DNA of 64,000 nt from positions 1-64,000 of the forward strand of contig JAILNS010000039.1 in the NCBI GenBank assembly GCA_024691305.1. The letters run 5' to 3'. A program made the position numbers and the translations under genes. This stretch comes from Lachnospiraceae bacterium (GTDB taxonomy: Bacteria > Bacillota > Clostridia > Lachnospirales > Lachnospiraceae). Positions 32,473 to 41,979 of this stretch are shown piece after piece; within the stretch, counting starts at the first letter, position 1; each line of letters opens with the position of its first letter. Below the pieces are notes generated by a model. It was not told the origin of the DNA. It saw nothing but the letters and a program-made list of their open reading frames with translations, and made no database searches.

Positions 32473-33084
32473 ATGCCGAGAGATAAAACAGACACGCATA
32501 TACGTGTAATGGAGGCTGCGAGAAATGAATTTTTGGAAAAGGGCTTCGAAAAAACTTCGATCAGAGATATAGGTGCAAATGCAGGGATCACCTCTGCGGG
32601 ACTGTATCGTCATTGTACAGATAAGGAGGATCTTTTTTATCAGGTGGTGCAGCCTGCGATAGATGCCCTTGAGGAATGGATAGGGAATCACATAAGGAAG
32701 TCATACAGAAGCCTTGAAGAAAATGACTATAACGGAATAAACAGCCAGTCCGAGATAGATATGGTTCGCGAGGTTGCAATTCCGTACCGGACGGAATTTA
32801 AGCTTCTTCTTACCAAAAGTGCCGGAACAAAGTACGAAAATTTCATTCATACCATGGTCGAAGAGCATGAGCAGAAAATGTGGGAAGGACTTAAAAGTAT
32901 AGAATCCCATGGATTCCCTGTAAAAAAAGTAAGTCATGAAGAACTGCATATACTGCTTAGTGCATATATCACTGCTTTGCTTGAACCGATAGTGCATGAC
33001 TATGATGAAGAACGCATAGACCATTACCTTGACACGGTGGAAGCGTTCTTTATGCCGGGGTGGCATCAGCTTCTGGGAATATAG
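32473..33084 (+). CDS. TetR/AcrR-family transcriptional regulator
   Basis: 203 residues. The N-terminal TetR helix-turn-helix reads R-V-M-E-A-A-R-N-E-F-L-E-K-G-F-E-K-T-S, then IRDIGANAGITSAGLYRHC and K-E-D-L-F-Y. The ligand domain is divergent as usual. ATG at 32473 has GGAGGAA directly upstream; the longer in-frame start at 32449 would lie in the half-site region. It precedes two ABC half-exporters, the common partner of TetR repressors. Operator-like repeats before it and before four other loci in the window suggest that it controls more than its own operon. Inducer unknown. Confidence 0.88.
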   Translation: MPRDKTDTHIRVMEAARNEFLEKGFEKTSIRDIGANAGITSAGLYRHCTDKEDLFYQVVQPAIDALEEWIGNHIRKSYRSLEENDYNGINSQSEIDMVREVAIPYRTEFKLLLTKSAGTKYENFIHTMVEEHEQKMWEGLKSIESHGFPVKKVSHEELHILLSAYITALLEPIVHDYDEERIDHYLDTVEAFFMPGWHQLLGI

Positions 33085-33159
33085 GAACCCCATGGATAAG
33101 AAGTATTGAGGATACGTTATACAGATTAAGAATATTTTTATGAAAGGACAAACAAACTG

Positions 33160-34917
33160 ATGAAAGTAAAGAAAAATGCTTTAAAACTTCTGGTACCTTA
33201 TATGGACAGGTATCGGGGGTTGATAACACTGGGGCGCGTATTGGCTGCAGTGAGTGCTCTGGTAGCTTTGGCAACTTATTATGAGATCTGGAAGATACTA
33301 AAGGTAGCGATAGAAGGGACACAGGTCGGGACGATCCCCGCGATGGGCTGGAAAGCAGTTGGGATAATGATCCTCTCGATGCTGATATATATAGTGGCCT
33401 TGATGTGTACCCACATTTCGGCTTTTCGTATTCAGGCTACGATGAGAAAAAAACTCATGAAACATATAATGTCTCTTCCTTTGGGTATATTTGATGAAGA
33501 GGGCAGCGGAAAGATAAGGCGCATTGTAAACGATTCTACAGCCGCTACTGAAACGTATGTGGCACATAATCTTCCCGATAAAGCAGTAGCCGCAGCAACT
33601 CCTTTTGGTCTTTTGGTACTTATGCTTGCATTTGACTGGAAGATCGGTCTTTTATGTCTGATCCCCATAGTGATCGGTTTTATATTCATCATGGGCATGA
33701 TGGGACCCAAGATGCAGGAGAACATGAAATATTACCAAAATGCGATGGAAGAGATATCAAACGAAGGTGTTGAATATGTTCGTGGTATTCCGGTGGTCAA
33801 GACTTTCGGCCAGACAGTGTTTAGCTTTAAACGATTCGGAAAGGCAATAGATGAATTTACGAATTGGGCCATTGCTTATACAAATTCGGTATCGGGCCCC
33901 ATGGTCAGATTTATGACAGCGATCAACGCTGTATTTGCGGCCCTTATAGCAGGTGCATATTTTTACGGAAAGAACGGAGTTTCTCCGAAACTTGTATTGA
34001 ATATGATGTATTACATCATCGTTTCTCCGCTTCTTACGGTTGCGATGACCAAGCTTGCATACTCGGGCGAGCAGGAAATGACAGTAGTTGATGCTATTGA
34101 GAGGATAGATCACATTTTTGATATTGAAGCACTTAAGGATGATGGCAAACTTAACATGTTACAGACCGGTGATATAGTTCTGGACAACGTGACTTATCGT
34201 TATCCCGGTGCAAAAAAAGATGCGGTAAAGGGGCTTACGGTGAAGATCCCCGCGGGTTCTCATGTGGCATTTGTGGGGCCGAGCGGTGGCGGCAAAACAA
34301 CTACGGCCCAGCTGATAGCAAGATTTTTTGATGTGACTGACGGAAGTATAAGCATAAACGGAACCGACATACGGGATATTTCCGCGGATGAACTGATGAA
34401 AAATGTATCTTTTGTATTTCAGGACAGTCATCTGCTTAAAACTTCTATCGCCGATAATGTGCGCCTTGCAAAACCGGATGCAACTGACGCAGAAGTTATT
34501 GACGCACTAAAAAGAGCACAGTGCATGGATATCATTGAAAAACTACCTGAGGGTATAAATACAATGATCGGAGCTAAGGGAACCTATCTTTCGGGAGGCG
34601 AGCAGCAAAGGATCGCAATAGCCAGAGCGTTTTTAAAGAATGCCCCTGTGATAATCTTAGATGAGGCAACCGCTTTTGCCGATCCCGATAATGAAAGCAG
34701 TGTACAGAAAGCGTTTGAAGAACTTTCAAAAGATAAGACCGTTATCATGATCGCACACAGATTAAGTACCGTGACGGATGCAGATATGATCTTTGTTTTG
34801 GAAAACGGAAGCTGTACCGAGTCCGGAACACATGAAGAACTAATGAATATGAACGGACGGTACAAATCTATGTACGATGAATACGTTAAGTCAGTACAGT
34901 GGAAGGTAGGTGCATGA
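33160..34917 (+). CDS. ABC exporter half-transporter (permease-ATPase fusion), subunit 1
   Basis: 585 residues: six membrane spans (residues 1-320), then an ATPase domain with Walker A G-P-S-G-G-G-K-T-T near residue 372, signature LSGGEQQR, Walker B I-I-L-D-E-A-T-A with the catalytic glutamate, and the switch histidine in MIAHRLS. After Walker B it has A-F-A-D-P-D-N rather than the usual S-L-D, a pattern seen in IrtAB/YbtPQ-like heterodimeric exporters. It is followed by a second half-transporter overlapping by four bases, so the working unit is a heterodimer. The substrate is unknown; drug or natural-product export fits the TetR neighbour. Confidence 0.88.
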   Translation: MKVKKNALKLLVPYMDRYRGLITLGRVLAAVSALVALATYYEIWKILKVAIEGTQVGTIPAMGWKAVGIMILSMLIYIVALMCTHISAFRIQATMRKKLMKHIMSLPLGIFDEEGSGKIRRIVNDSTAATETYVAHNLPDKAVAAATPFGLLVLMLAFDWKIGLLCLIPIVIGFIFIMGMMGPKMQENMKYYQNAMEEISNEGVEYVRGIPVVKTFGQTVFSFKRFGKAIDEFTNWAIAYTNSVSGPMVRFMTAINAVFAALIAGAYFYGKNGVSPKLVLNMMYYIIVSPLLTVAMTKLAYSGEQEMTVVDAIERIDHIFDIEALKDDGKLNMLQTGDIVLDNVTYRYPGAKKDAVKGLTVKIPAGSHVAFVGPSGGGKTTTAQLIARFFDVTDGSISINGTDIRDISADELMKNVSFVFQDSHLLKTSIADNVRLAKPDATDAEVIDALKRAQCMDIIEKLPEGINTMIGAKGTYLSGGEQQRIAIARAFLKNAPVIILDEATAFADPDNESSVQKAFEELSKDKTVIMIAHRLSTVTDADMIFVLENGSCTESGTHEELMNMNGRYKSMYDEYVKSVQWKVGA

Positions 34918-36659
34918 TCATGGTAGAAAAATTACAACACAAATACGCGTTATCTAAAGAGGGTGCCAGGAGTCTTATAAAGGCATGCGCGGCCTGTACG
35001 GTTTCTTATATTGTTCTGATGATGCCTGCCGGTATATTGTATCAGCTTATCAAGGATCTTTTGTCGGGCGAGATGAGCAGGTCTCATATCATCATTTATA
35101 TAGCAGGGACCATACTTATTCTTGCATGCATAGCCATATCACAGAAAATACAGTACAATGCGACCTTTTATTCAACATATGTTGAGAGCGGGATAAGGCG
35201 TAAGAATCTTGCGGAGCGATTAAGAAAGTTGCCGTTGTCATATTTTGCCAAAAAGAATCTTACCGATCTTACGACAAATATACTTGCGGACTGTTCGCAG
35301 ATCGAGACCGCTTCAAGTCATTGGATCCCGGAGCTGATAGGTGCCGTTTTATCCGTTATCATCATGGGTATCAGCATGTTTTTCTTTTTTGATCCCAGAC
35401 TTGTTCTGGCCAGCTTTTGGGTAATACCTATGGCATTTTTGATCATATATTCTTCATCCGGGCTTCAGAAAAAAGCAGTGCGAAAGAATGTTGAGGTACG
35501 TCTTGAAATGCAGGATGGTATTCAGGAATGCATAGAATCCATGAGGGATCTCAGAGCCAATCATGCAGATGAAAAATACTTAAAGGGATTAAATCTAAAG
35601 ATAGATAAAGTCGAAAAGCAGGCGTTGGTCACAGAAGTGTCTATGGCAGTCTATGTATCAAGTGCTCAGATGCTCTTAAAGATAGGAATAGGAACAACTG
35701 CTCTTGTTGGCGGAATATTATTTGCAAAAGGAGAGATAGATATCCTGACCTTCTTCCTGTTTTTAATGGTGGTATCGCGTCTTTATGATCCCATGAGCAT
35801 AAGTCTTCAGAATTTTGCCGCGATCATTGCAACCGAGATACAATGCGAAAGACTTGATGAAGTGTTGTCCCATCCGATACAGACGGGAGAAGAGAAACTT
35901 TCAAACAACGGTTATGATATATGTTTTGATCATGTGAGATTTTCTTATTCAGAGGATACAAATGTTCTTTCGGATGTTTCATTCACGGCTAAACAGGGTG
36001 AGGTTACGGCACTTATCGGTCCCAGCGGAGGCGGTAAGACTACGGTATCCAGACTTGCTTCCCGCTTCTGGGATATTGATGCGGGTAAGATAACCGTAGG
36101 TGGTATGGATATATCGAAGATCGATCCGGAGATCCTTCTTTCCATGTATTCGATAGTATTCCAGGAAGTAACGCTTTTTAACAACTCTGTCCTTGAAAAT
36201 ATCCGTATCGGCAAAAAAGATGCGACCGACGAGGAAGTTCTGGCAGCCGCAAAACTGGCTAACTGTGATTCTTTTGTACAGGACCTGCCGGAAGGCTATG
36301 CTACCATGATCGGTGAGAACGGTTCGGAATTATCGGGAGGAGAAAGGCAGCGTATTTCGATCGCCCGCGCATTTCTTAAAGATGCACCGATAATACTTCT
36401 TGATGAGGCAACGGCATCACTGGACGTTGAAAATGAAACAGTGATACAGGAAGCGTTATCCAAACTGATAAAAGATAAGACCGTACTTATCATAGCCCAT
36501 CGTATGCGTACGGTCGAAGGAGCCGATAAGATAGTTGTCTTAAAAGACGGAACGGTTGCAGAGTGCGGTTCTCCCGATGAATTAAACAACAAGCCCGAAG
36601 GTATCTTTAAGCATATGAGAGATATCCAGCTTGAGACAGCTAACTGGAAGATGGCATGA
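34914..36659 (+). CDS. ABC exporter half-transporter (permease-ATPase fusion), subunit 2
   Basis: About 581 residues with six spans and a full ATPase domain: Walker A G-P-S-G-G-G-K-T-T, signature LSGGERQR, Walker B L-L-D-E-A-T-A-S-L-D with glutamate, and IAHRMRTV. Both nucleotide sites of the heterodimer thus look complete. ATG at 34914 overlaps the previous stop; ATG at 34920 is two codons on and equally possible. The gene is transcribed with subunit 1 and probably with the TetR gene. Confidence 0.88.
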   Translation: MIMVEKLQHKYALSKEGARSLIKACAACTVSYIVLMMPAGILYQLIKDLLSGEMSRSHIIIYIAGTILILACIAISQKIQYNATFYSTYVESGIRRKNLAERLRKLPLSYFAKKNLTDLTTNILADCSQIETASSHWIPELIGAVLSVIIMGISMFFFFDPRLVLASFWVIPMAFLIIYSSSGLQKKAVRKNVEVRLEMQDGIQECIESMRDLRANHADEKYLKGLNLKIDKVEKQALVTEVSMAVYVSSAQMLLKIGIGTTALVGGILFAKGEIDILTFFLFLMVVSRLYDPMSISLQNFAAIIATEIQCERLDEVLSHPIQTGEEKLSNNGYDICFDHVRFSYSEDTNVLSDVSFTAKQGEVTALIGPSGGGKTTVSRLASRFWDIDAGKITVGGMDISKIDPEILLSMYSIVFQEVTLFNNSVLENIRIGKKDATDEEVLAAAKLANCDSFVQDLPEGYATMIGENGSELSGGERQRISIARAFLKDAPIILLDEATASLDVENETVIQEALSKLIKDKTVLIIAHRMRTVEGADKIVVLKDGTVAECGSPDELNNKPEGIFKHMRDIQLETANWKMA

Positions 36660-36709
36660 TATATAAGGTATAATACTGATTATGTCATATTAAATACAGG
36701 AGATAAAAT

Positions 36710-36940
36710 ATGAAACTTAATCAGAATTTCAGCCTTATAGTAAGAATACTTGTCGGAGCATATCTTCTTTATGCGGATTATTCGGTATATGATGATATGC
36801 TCCTAAAAACCGGTGCACAAAAGATCCTGCTTATTGCGGTGATGCTGCTGTTTCTCGTCGCGGGTGTTGCTTTGATAGTTACTTCCCTGCGCTCTCTATA
36901 CGCGTCATCCACAAAAAAGGATGATGAAGACAAGGAATGA
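36710..36940 (+). CDS. Small two-span membrane protein
   Basis: 76 residues: two hydrophobic helices (about residues 8-25 and 36-60) separated by a short polar loop, and a charged KDDEDKE tail. AGGAGATAAA lies before the ATG. It follows the ABC exporter by 50 bases and could be cotranscribed. No family is recognised. Confidence 0.6.
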   Translation: MKLNQNFSLIVRILVGAYLLYADYSVYDDMLLKTGAQKILLIAVMLLFLVAGVALIVTSLRSLYASSTKKDDEDKE

Positions 36941-37054
36941 TCATCCGGTCGGATTCTATATTTTGTGTATGGTAAAAGTTTATAAATTTCTTTATTTATT
37001 TATGTAAAAATTAAATATATTATGCAATGTGCATAGAAAAGTACACTTTTTCTG

Positions 37055-37083
37055 TTGACATTAGTGTCAGACTGTAATAAACT
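37055..37083 (+). promoter_or_regulatory. Promoter of the sugar-importer operon with overlapping inverted repeat
   Basis: TTGACA (37055-37060), 17-base spacer, TAAACT (37078-37083): a near-consensus promoter. TGACA-TTAG-TGTCA (37056-37069) is a perfect inverted repeat overlapping the -35, a likely operator. No regulator gene is adjacent. The start codon is 77 bases downstream. Confidence 0.65.
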
Positions 37084-37159
37084 CCAATGGATGTTTTAGA
37101 TTAATCAAAAATAATTTACGCATCAAGAGAACACAATCCAAACATTAGGGAGGTAGAAA

Positions 37160-38305
37160 ATGAAAAAGAAGTTACTTAGTGTAATACTGAGTGTAGCTAT
37201 GGCAGCTACTCTTCTTGTAGGATGCGGGAGCGCAGCAACTGACACAGCAGCTACAGGAAGTTCAGACGCAGCAGCTACTGACACAACCGGTGCAGGTAAA
37301 AGAGTTGCAGTTGCAATGCCTACACAGTCATCAGAAAGATGGATCAACGATGGTGCCAACATGAAGGCACAGTTAGAGGAACTTGGATATGAAGTAGATC
37401 TTCAGTATGCAGAAGATGATGTTCAGATGCAGGTTTCACAGATCGAGAACATGATCGCAGCAGGTGCTAACTGCCTGGTTATCGCAGCAGTTGACTCAAG
37501 TGCTCTTGTAAACGTCGAAGCTCAGGCTAAGGATGCAGGTATTCCGATCATCGCTTATGACCGTCTTCTTATGGACACAGATGCTGTTTCTTATTATGCA
37601 ACATTCGATAACAAGGGTGTTGGTACAGCAATCGGCGAGTACATCAAGGCAAACGCTACCAAAGATGGCAACAAGGGTCTTGATGCAGTTAAGTCAGCAG
37701 GCCTTACAATGAACGTTGAGTTCTTAATGGGTTCACCTGATGATAACAACGCTCTTATGCTTTACAACGGACTTATGGAAGTACTTAAGCCTTATCTTGA
37801 TGACGGTACTTTAGTATGTAAGTCAGGCCGTACTTCATTCGAAGATACCTGTATCTTAAGATGGTCACAGGAAACTGCTCAGCAGAACATGGAGAACTAT
37901 CTTACAGGTTTCTATGCTGATGAAGATATCGACATCGTAGCAAGTGCATTTGACGGTTTTGCATACGGCGCTAAGGCAGCTCTTGAAGGTGCAGGATACA
38001 CTTCAGAGAACTGGCCTATGATCACAGGTCAGGATGCCGAACTTATGGCAACCAAGAACATCATTGCAGGTTCTCAGACAATGTCTATCTACAAGGATAC
38101 AAGACTTCTTGCTTCCAAGTGTGTTACAATGGTAGAGGCAGTTGTTAATGGTTCAGAGCCTGAGATCAATGATACAGAGCAGTACAACAACGGTAAGATA
38201 ACAGTTCCTTCATATCTGTGCACACCTGTAGCTGTAGATGTAAACAACTACAAGGAGATCATCGTAGACGGTGGTTACTACACAGAAGCTCAGTTATCTG
38301 AATAA
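37160..38305 (+). CDS. chvE: Multiple-monosaccharide ABC transporter, substrate-binding lipoprotein (ChvE type)
   Basis: 381 residues with a lipoprotein signal ending L-L-V-G-C (C22) and an Ala/Thr-rich linker. The mature domain has the periplasmic-binding-protein fold of the ribose/ChvE group: V-A-V-A-M-P-T-Q-S-S-E-R-W, then A-G-A-N-C-L-V-I-A-A-V-D-S-S and IPIIAYDRLLMDTDA, and MGSPDDNNA. ChvE-type proteins bind several aldoses (arabinose, xylose, glucose, galactose). It is followed by a terminator-like hairpin and the ATPase and permease genes. GGGAGG lies before the ATG. Confidence 0.9.
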   Translation: MKKKLLSVILSVAMAATLLVGCGSAATDTAATGSSDAAATDTTGAGKRVAVAMPTQSSERWINDGANMKAQLEELGYEVDLQYAEDDVQMQVSQIENMIAAGANCLVIAAVDSSALVNVEAQAKDAGIPIIAYDRLLMDTDAVSYYATFDNKGVGTAIGEYIKANATKDGNKGLDAVKSAGLTMNVEFLMGSPDDNNALMLYNGLMEVLKPYLDDGTLVCKSGRTSFEDTCILRWSQETAQQNMENYLTGFYADEDIDIVASAFDGFAYGAKAALEGAGYTSENWPMITGQDAELMATKNIIAGSQTMSIYKDTRLLASKCVTMVEAVVNGSEPEINDTEQYNNGKITVPSYLCTPVAVDVNNYKEIIVDGGYYTEAQLSE

Positions 38306-38332
38306 TCCCGATTTTATTGCTTGAAATCAATT

Positions 38333-38363
38333 ACGGGCGGCAATCAACATGCCGCCCGTTTTT
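38333..38363 (+). terminator. Intercistronic terminator / attenuator
   Basis: ACGGGCGGC (38333-38341), loop AATCAACAT, then GCCGCCCGT (38351-38359), followed by TTTTT. Lying between the binding-protein gene and the ATPase gene, it should let only part of the transcripts continue and so keep binding protein in excess. Confidence 0.8.
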
Positions 38364-38420
38364 ATCTTAATATGATCTTTTAATGTTAAGAAAAATATAC
38401 GAGAAGGAAGGAAGTGCAGA

Positions 38421-39971
38421 ATGTCGGAAACTATTTTGGAAATGAACCACATAACCAAAGAATTCTCCGGGGTTAAAGCTCTTGATGATGTTAATCTCAA
38501 GGTCGAAAAGGGCGAGATACACGGTCTGTGTGGTGAAAACGGTGCCGGAAAATCCACTCTTATGAACATTTTGTCGGGCGTATACGGTCACGGAACGTAC
38601 TCCGGTGAGGTTATCTATAAGGGCGAGGAATGCAAGTTCAACAACATTAAAGACAGCGAAGCTAAGGGTATAGTTATAATACACCAGGAATTGGCGCTGA
38701 GTCCTCTTCTTTCGGTAGCTGAAAATGTATTTATCGGAAATGAGCAGACTAAGATCAAAGGAGTTATCGACTGGACCGAGACCAGAAAAAGGGCGGCAGA
38801 GATGCTTGCAAAGGTTGGCCTTGAAAATGAAAACGTTAATGTACCGGTCGGTTCTTTGGGTGTAGGTAAGCAGCAGCTTATCGAGATCGCCAAGGCTATG
38901 GCCAAGAAGGTAGACCTTCTTATTCTTGACGAGCCTACCGCGGCGCTTAACGATGAAGAGAGCCGTAAACTTCTTGATATAATGCTGGATCTTAAAAAAC
39001 AGGGAGTTACATGCATAATCATTTCCCATAAACTTAATGAGCTTGAATATGTCTGTGATGCACTGACCATTATAAGAGATGGTCATACGATCGAAACACT
39101 TAAAAAAGGCGTCGATGATTTCAGCGAAGAACGCGTTATCAAGGGTATGGTAGGTCGTGAACTTACCAACAGATATCCCGCAAGAGAGGGCGTTACAGTC
39201 GGAGATGTAATTTTTGAGGTAGATAATTGGAATGCATTTCATCCTGATGATGCCGAAAGACAGATGATCAAGGATGTTAATATAAAAGTCCGTGCAGGTG
39301 AAGTTGTAGGCCTTGCAGGACTTATGGGTGCCGGTAGAACAGAATTTGCGATGAGCGTATTCGGCAAAAGCTACGGACAGAAGATTTCCGGAACCGTAAA
39401 GATCAACGGTAAGGAAGTCAAACTCGATTCCGTTAAGGATGCCATAGATAATAAACTTGCATACGTGTCCGAGGACAGAAAGACGTACGGACTTGTCCTT
39501 ATCGACAGTATCAAGCAGAATATGACGATGGCGGCACTCAGAAACTTTTTCTCCAAAAAGGGTGTCGTTAACCAAAATGAAGAAATAGTAGCTGCCGAAG
39601 AATACAAGAAACGTATAAACGTTAAATCCAATTCCATAGAGCAGGTAGTAGGATCTCTTTCCGGAGGTAATCAGCAGAAGGTTGTACTGGCTAAATGGAT
39701 GCTTACCCAGCCGGACGTGCTTATTTTGGATGAGCCTACAAGAGGTATCGATGTAGGTGCCAAGTACGAGATATATTGTGTCATAAACGATCTTGCCAAA
39801 GCAGGAAAAGCAGTTATAGTAATTTCATCGGAAATGCAGGAGATCATAGGAACCTGTGACCGTGTATATGTTATAAACGAAGGCGAGATCGCCGGAGAAT
39901 TGTCAAAAGATGAAATAACTCAGGAAAAGATAATGCAATGCATTATGGCACATAACAGAAAGGGTGAATGA
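38421..39971 (+). CDS. gguA: Multiple-monosaccharide ABC transporter, ATPase (GguA)
   Basis: 516 residues containing two ATPase domains in tandem, as in all CUT2 sugar ATPases. The first has Walker [10 protein letters not shown] and LDEPTAAL; the second begins with a degenerate G-L-M-G-A-G-R-T-E Walker A and retains [14 protein letters not shown] and [11 protein letters not shown]. It powers import through GguB. The gene's stop lies one base before the permease ATG at 39973. A long antisense open frame over it is a shadow. Confidence 0.92.
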   Translation: MSETILEMNHITKEFSGVKALDDVNLKVEKGEIHGLCGENGAGKSTLMNILSGVYGHGTYSGEVIYKGEECKFNNIKDSEAKGIVIIHQELALSPLLSVAENVFIGNEQTKIKGVIDWTETRKRAAEMLAKVGLENENVNVPVGSLGVGKQQLIEIAKAMAKKVDLLILDEPTAALNDEESRKLLDIMLDLKKQGVTCIIISHKLNELEYVCDALTIIRDGHTIETLKKGVDDFSEERVIKGMVGRELTNRYPAREGVTVGDVIFEVDNWNAFHPDDAERQMIKDVNIKVRAGEVVGLAGLMGAGRTEFAMSVFGKSYGQKISGTVKINGKEVKLDSVKDAIDNKLAYVSEDRKTYGLVLIDSIKQNMTMAALRNFFSKKGVVNQNEEIVAAEEYKKRINVKSNSIEQVVGSLSGGNQQKVVLAKWMLTQPDVLILDEPTRGIDVGAKYEIYCVINDLAKAGKAVIVISSEMQEIIGTCDRVYVINEGEIAGELSKDEITQEKIMQCIMAHNRKGE

Positions 39972-39972
39972 T

Positions 39973-41142
39973 ATGGAAAGTAAAAAATATGTTAATGTGG
40001 ATATGAAGCAATACGGCATGTTCATTGTGCTTATTGCTGTTTATGTTATTTTTGCGATTCTGACCGGCGGAAAGAATATGTCATATGCAAATATCAATAA
40101 CCTGATAATGCAGAACGGATATGTTGTCATTCTTGCGGTTGGTATGCTCCTTTGTGTATTGACAGGTAACGTTGACCTTGGTGTAGGATCTGTAGTTGCT
40201 CTTTGCGGTGCTGTTTCGGGTATCATGCTCGTAGATATGAAGACGAATATGTGGGTAGCTATAATCATGGCACTCCTTATAGGTCTTTTATGCGGAATGT
40301 TCGCAGGCTTCTTTATAGCTATCATGCATGTTCCGCCATTCATCGTAACACTTGCAACAATGCTTATGGGCCGTGGCGCTACATATACGATCCTTAAAGC
40401 TCAGACCAAGGGTCCGCTTCCGGAGAATTATAACTTTATCGGAGCAGGTTTCCTTCCCTCTATCAAGGTTCCTTTCGGAAACGGTACTATCGATATCCTT
40501 TGCATAATCGTTGCACTGGTAGCATCTGTATTTGTTGTCTTTAATGAACTTAAGGGAATCCAGACCAAGAAAAAATATAATTTTGCACTTAATCCTACAT
40601 GGCAGCTTATCGTAAAAGATGCTGTTCTCATATTCATCATATGGTTCGTATTCTATAAGATCGGCAGATATAACGGTATTCCTTTTGTACTTCTTATAAT
40701 GTGCGTGATCGTAGGATTGTATTACTTTATAACAAGTAAGACTGTTGCCGGAAGACAGATCTATGCTCTGGGTGGTAACAGAAAGGCAGCTCAGCTTTCC
40801 GGTATCAATACCGATAAGGTTTTCTTCTGGGTATATACCAACATGGGTGTTCTTGCCGCTGTCGCAGGTATCGTATTATCGGCAAGAAACGGATCGGCTA
40901 CTCCTAAGGCCGGTGATCAGTTCGAAATGGATGCCATCGCATCATGTTACCTCGGTGGTGCAGCAGTTGCCGGCGGTGCCGGAACTATCATGGGTGCCGT
41001 TGTCGGTGCGTTCATCATGGGTATCCTGAACAACGGTATGTCATTGTTCGGATGGTCAACCGATATTCAGAAGATCGTCAAAGGTGCGGTTCTTCTCGGT
41101 GCGGTTACGGTAGACCTTATGTCCAAGAGAAAGAAATCCTGA
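39973..41142 (+). CDS. gguB: Multiple-monosaccharide ABC transporter, permease (GguB)
   Basis: 389 residues with about ten spans, typical of CUT2 permeases: NVDLGVGSVVALCG near residue 60, PPFIVTLATMLMGRG near residue 120, and GGNRKAAQLSGI followed by G-T-I-M-G-A-V-V-G-A toward the C-terminus. ATG at 39973 is used rather than GTG at 39964, which falls in the gguA stop region. A strong bidirectional terminator follows. Confidence 0.92.
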   Translation: MESKKYVNVDMKQYGMFIVLIAVYVIFAILTGGKNMSYANINNLIMQNGYVVILAVGMLLCVLTGNVDLGVGSVVALCGAVSGIMLVDMKTNMWVAIIMALLIGLLCGMFAGFFIAIMHVPPFIVTLATMLMGRGATYTILKAQTKGPLPENYNFIGAGFLPSIKVPFGNGTIDILCIIVALVASVFVVFNELKGIQTKKKYNFALNPTWQLIVKDAVLIFIIWFVFYKIGRYNGIPFVLLIMCVIVGLYYFITSKTVAGRQIYALGGNRKAAQLSGINTDKVFFWVYTNMGVLAAVAGIVLSARNGSATPKAGDQFEMDAIASCYLGGAAVAGGAGTIMGAVVGAFIMGILNNGMSLFGWSTDIQKIVKGAVLLGAVTVDLMSKRKKS

Positions 41143-41180
41143 TCTTTGAAATGTTTTTAAGTAAATAATCAGCAAATTAA

Positions 41181-41212
41181 AACACAGGCGGTTTATTCGC
41201 CTGTGTTTTTGT
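41181..41212. terminator. Bidirectional terminator
   Basis: AACACAGGCG (41181-41190), loop GTTTATT, then CGCCTGTGTT (41198-41207), followed by T on the plus strand and preceded by A-rich bases that give T on the minus strand. It ends gguB and the converging hypothetical gene. Confidence 0.85.
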
Positions 41213-41259
41213 TTTAGCTGCCACGGTCTGTCTTAAGGCTGTATATTATTTCTGAAAGA

Positions 41260-41862
41260 TCATTTTATCTCTTCAAACATCTTTTTGTATTCTTCCGAAG
41301 TTTCAAACAGTTCATCCAATACTGCGTTATTCCATGGAGTCATCAGGTCTTTTATGGCAAGCTTATCGGAAATACCGATCGTCATATCGTAAAAATCCGC
41401 AACCAGCTGTCTGCTTCTTGATTCATCGTCTGTGGCTACCATACCGAGTATGCTTCTGTAGGTGCCGTCATCACACGTTTTTAGATAACACGCAGCGGTA
41501 TTTCTGTATTCACGATATAACTGCTCTTTTTCGATATCCTTATAGGTATCATATTTGTCAAGCCCCAGGGAGGTGCTTATATCATTCAGATATTTTTTGA
41601 TCATAAATCTGACCATTACCGCATTCTTCATAAGATACGGGAGATTGATACACTGCAAAAGAAAATTATCCGAATCACTTTGATGTCTTTTTTTGGGTGT
41701 ATATCTGAGTTTATATATTTCTTTTACAAAAGTCAGTTTGTAAAGCTCATCAAGATTTCCCGAAGCGGTAACGTTCTTTTCGATGGAATCAAGTATGCTG
41801 CTTCGTTTATCCGGATCTGTTTCCCTGTAATATTCATTGTATAAGTTTTCGATGTGTTCCAT
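41260..41862 (-). CDS. Hypothetical protein (possibly DUF6553)
   Basis: 200 residues, charged and mostly helical, no signal or membrane span. It begins M-E-H-I-E-N-L-Y-N-E-Y-Y-R-E-T-D and has a central L-P-Y-L-M-K-N-A-V-M-V-R-F-M-I-K-K-Y. I associate this pattern with small lachnospiral proteins labelled DUF6553, but from memory only. It is the only minus-strand gene between 1 and 47.6 kb, convergent with the sugar importer and divergent from the signalling operon. No function can be given. Confidence 0.6.
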   Translation of the reverse strand: MEHIENLYNEYYRETDPDKRSSILDSIEKNVTASGNLDELYKLTFVKEIYKLRYTPKKRHQSDSDNFLLQCINLPYLMKNAVMVRFMIKKYLNDISTSLGLDKYDTYKDIEKEQLYREYRNTAACYLKTCDDGTYRSILGMVATDDESRSRQLVADFYDMTIGISDKLAIKDLMTPWNNAVLDELFETSEEYKKMFEEIK

Positions 41863-41979
41863 ATTAAAGTATCATACAGGATTTTGAAAAATATGTCATC
41901 AGGATGGAGCAAGACCTTTAGATAATGATGAATTTTTGATATAATCATAGTGTTTTATTATTTATTTAGAGTGATGCTC

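Noticed and set aside
38367..39575. 402-codon antisense open frame over gguA
   Set aside because: The opposite strand encodes a clear sugar ATPase with all motifs. The antisense product is low-complexity and lacks any family signature.
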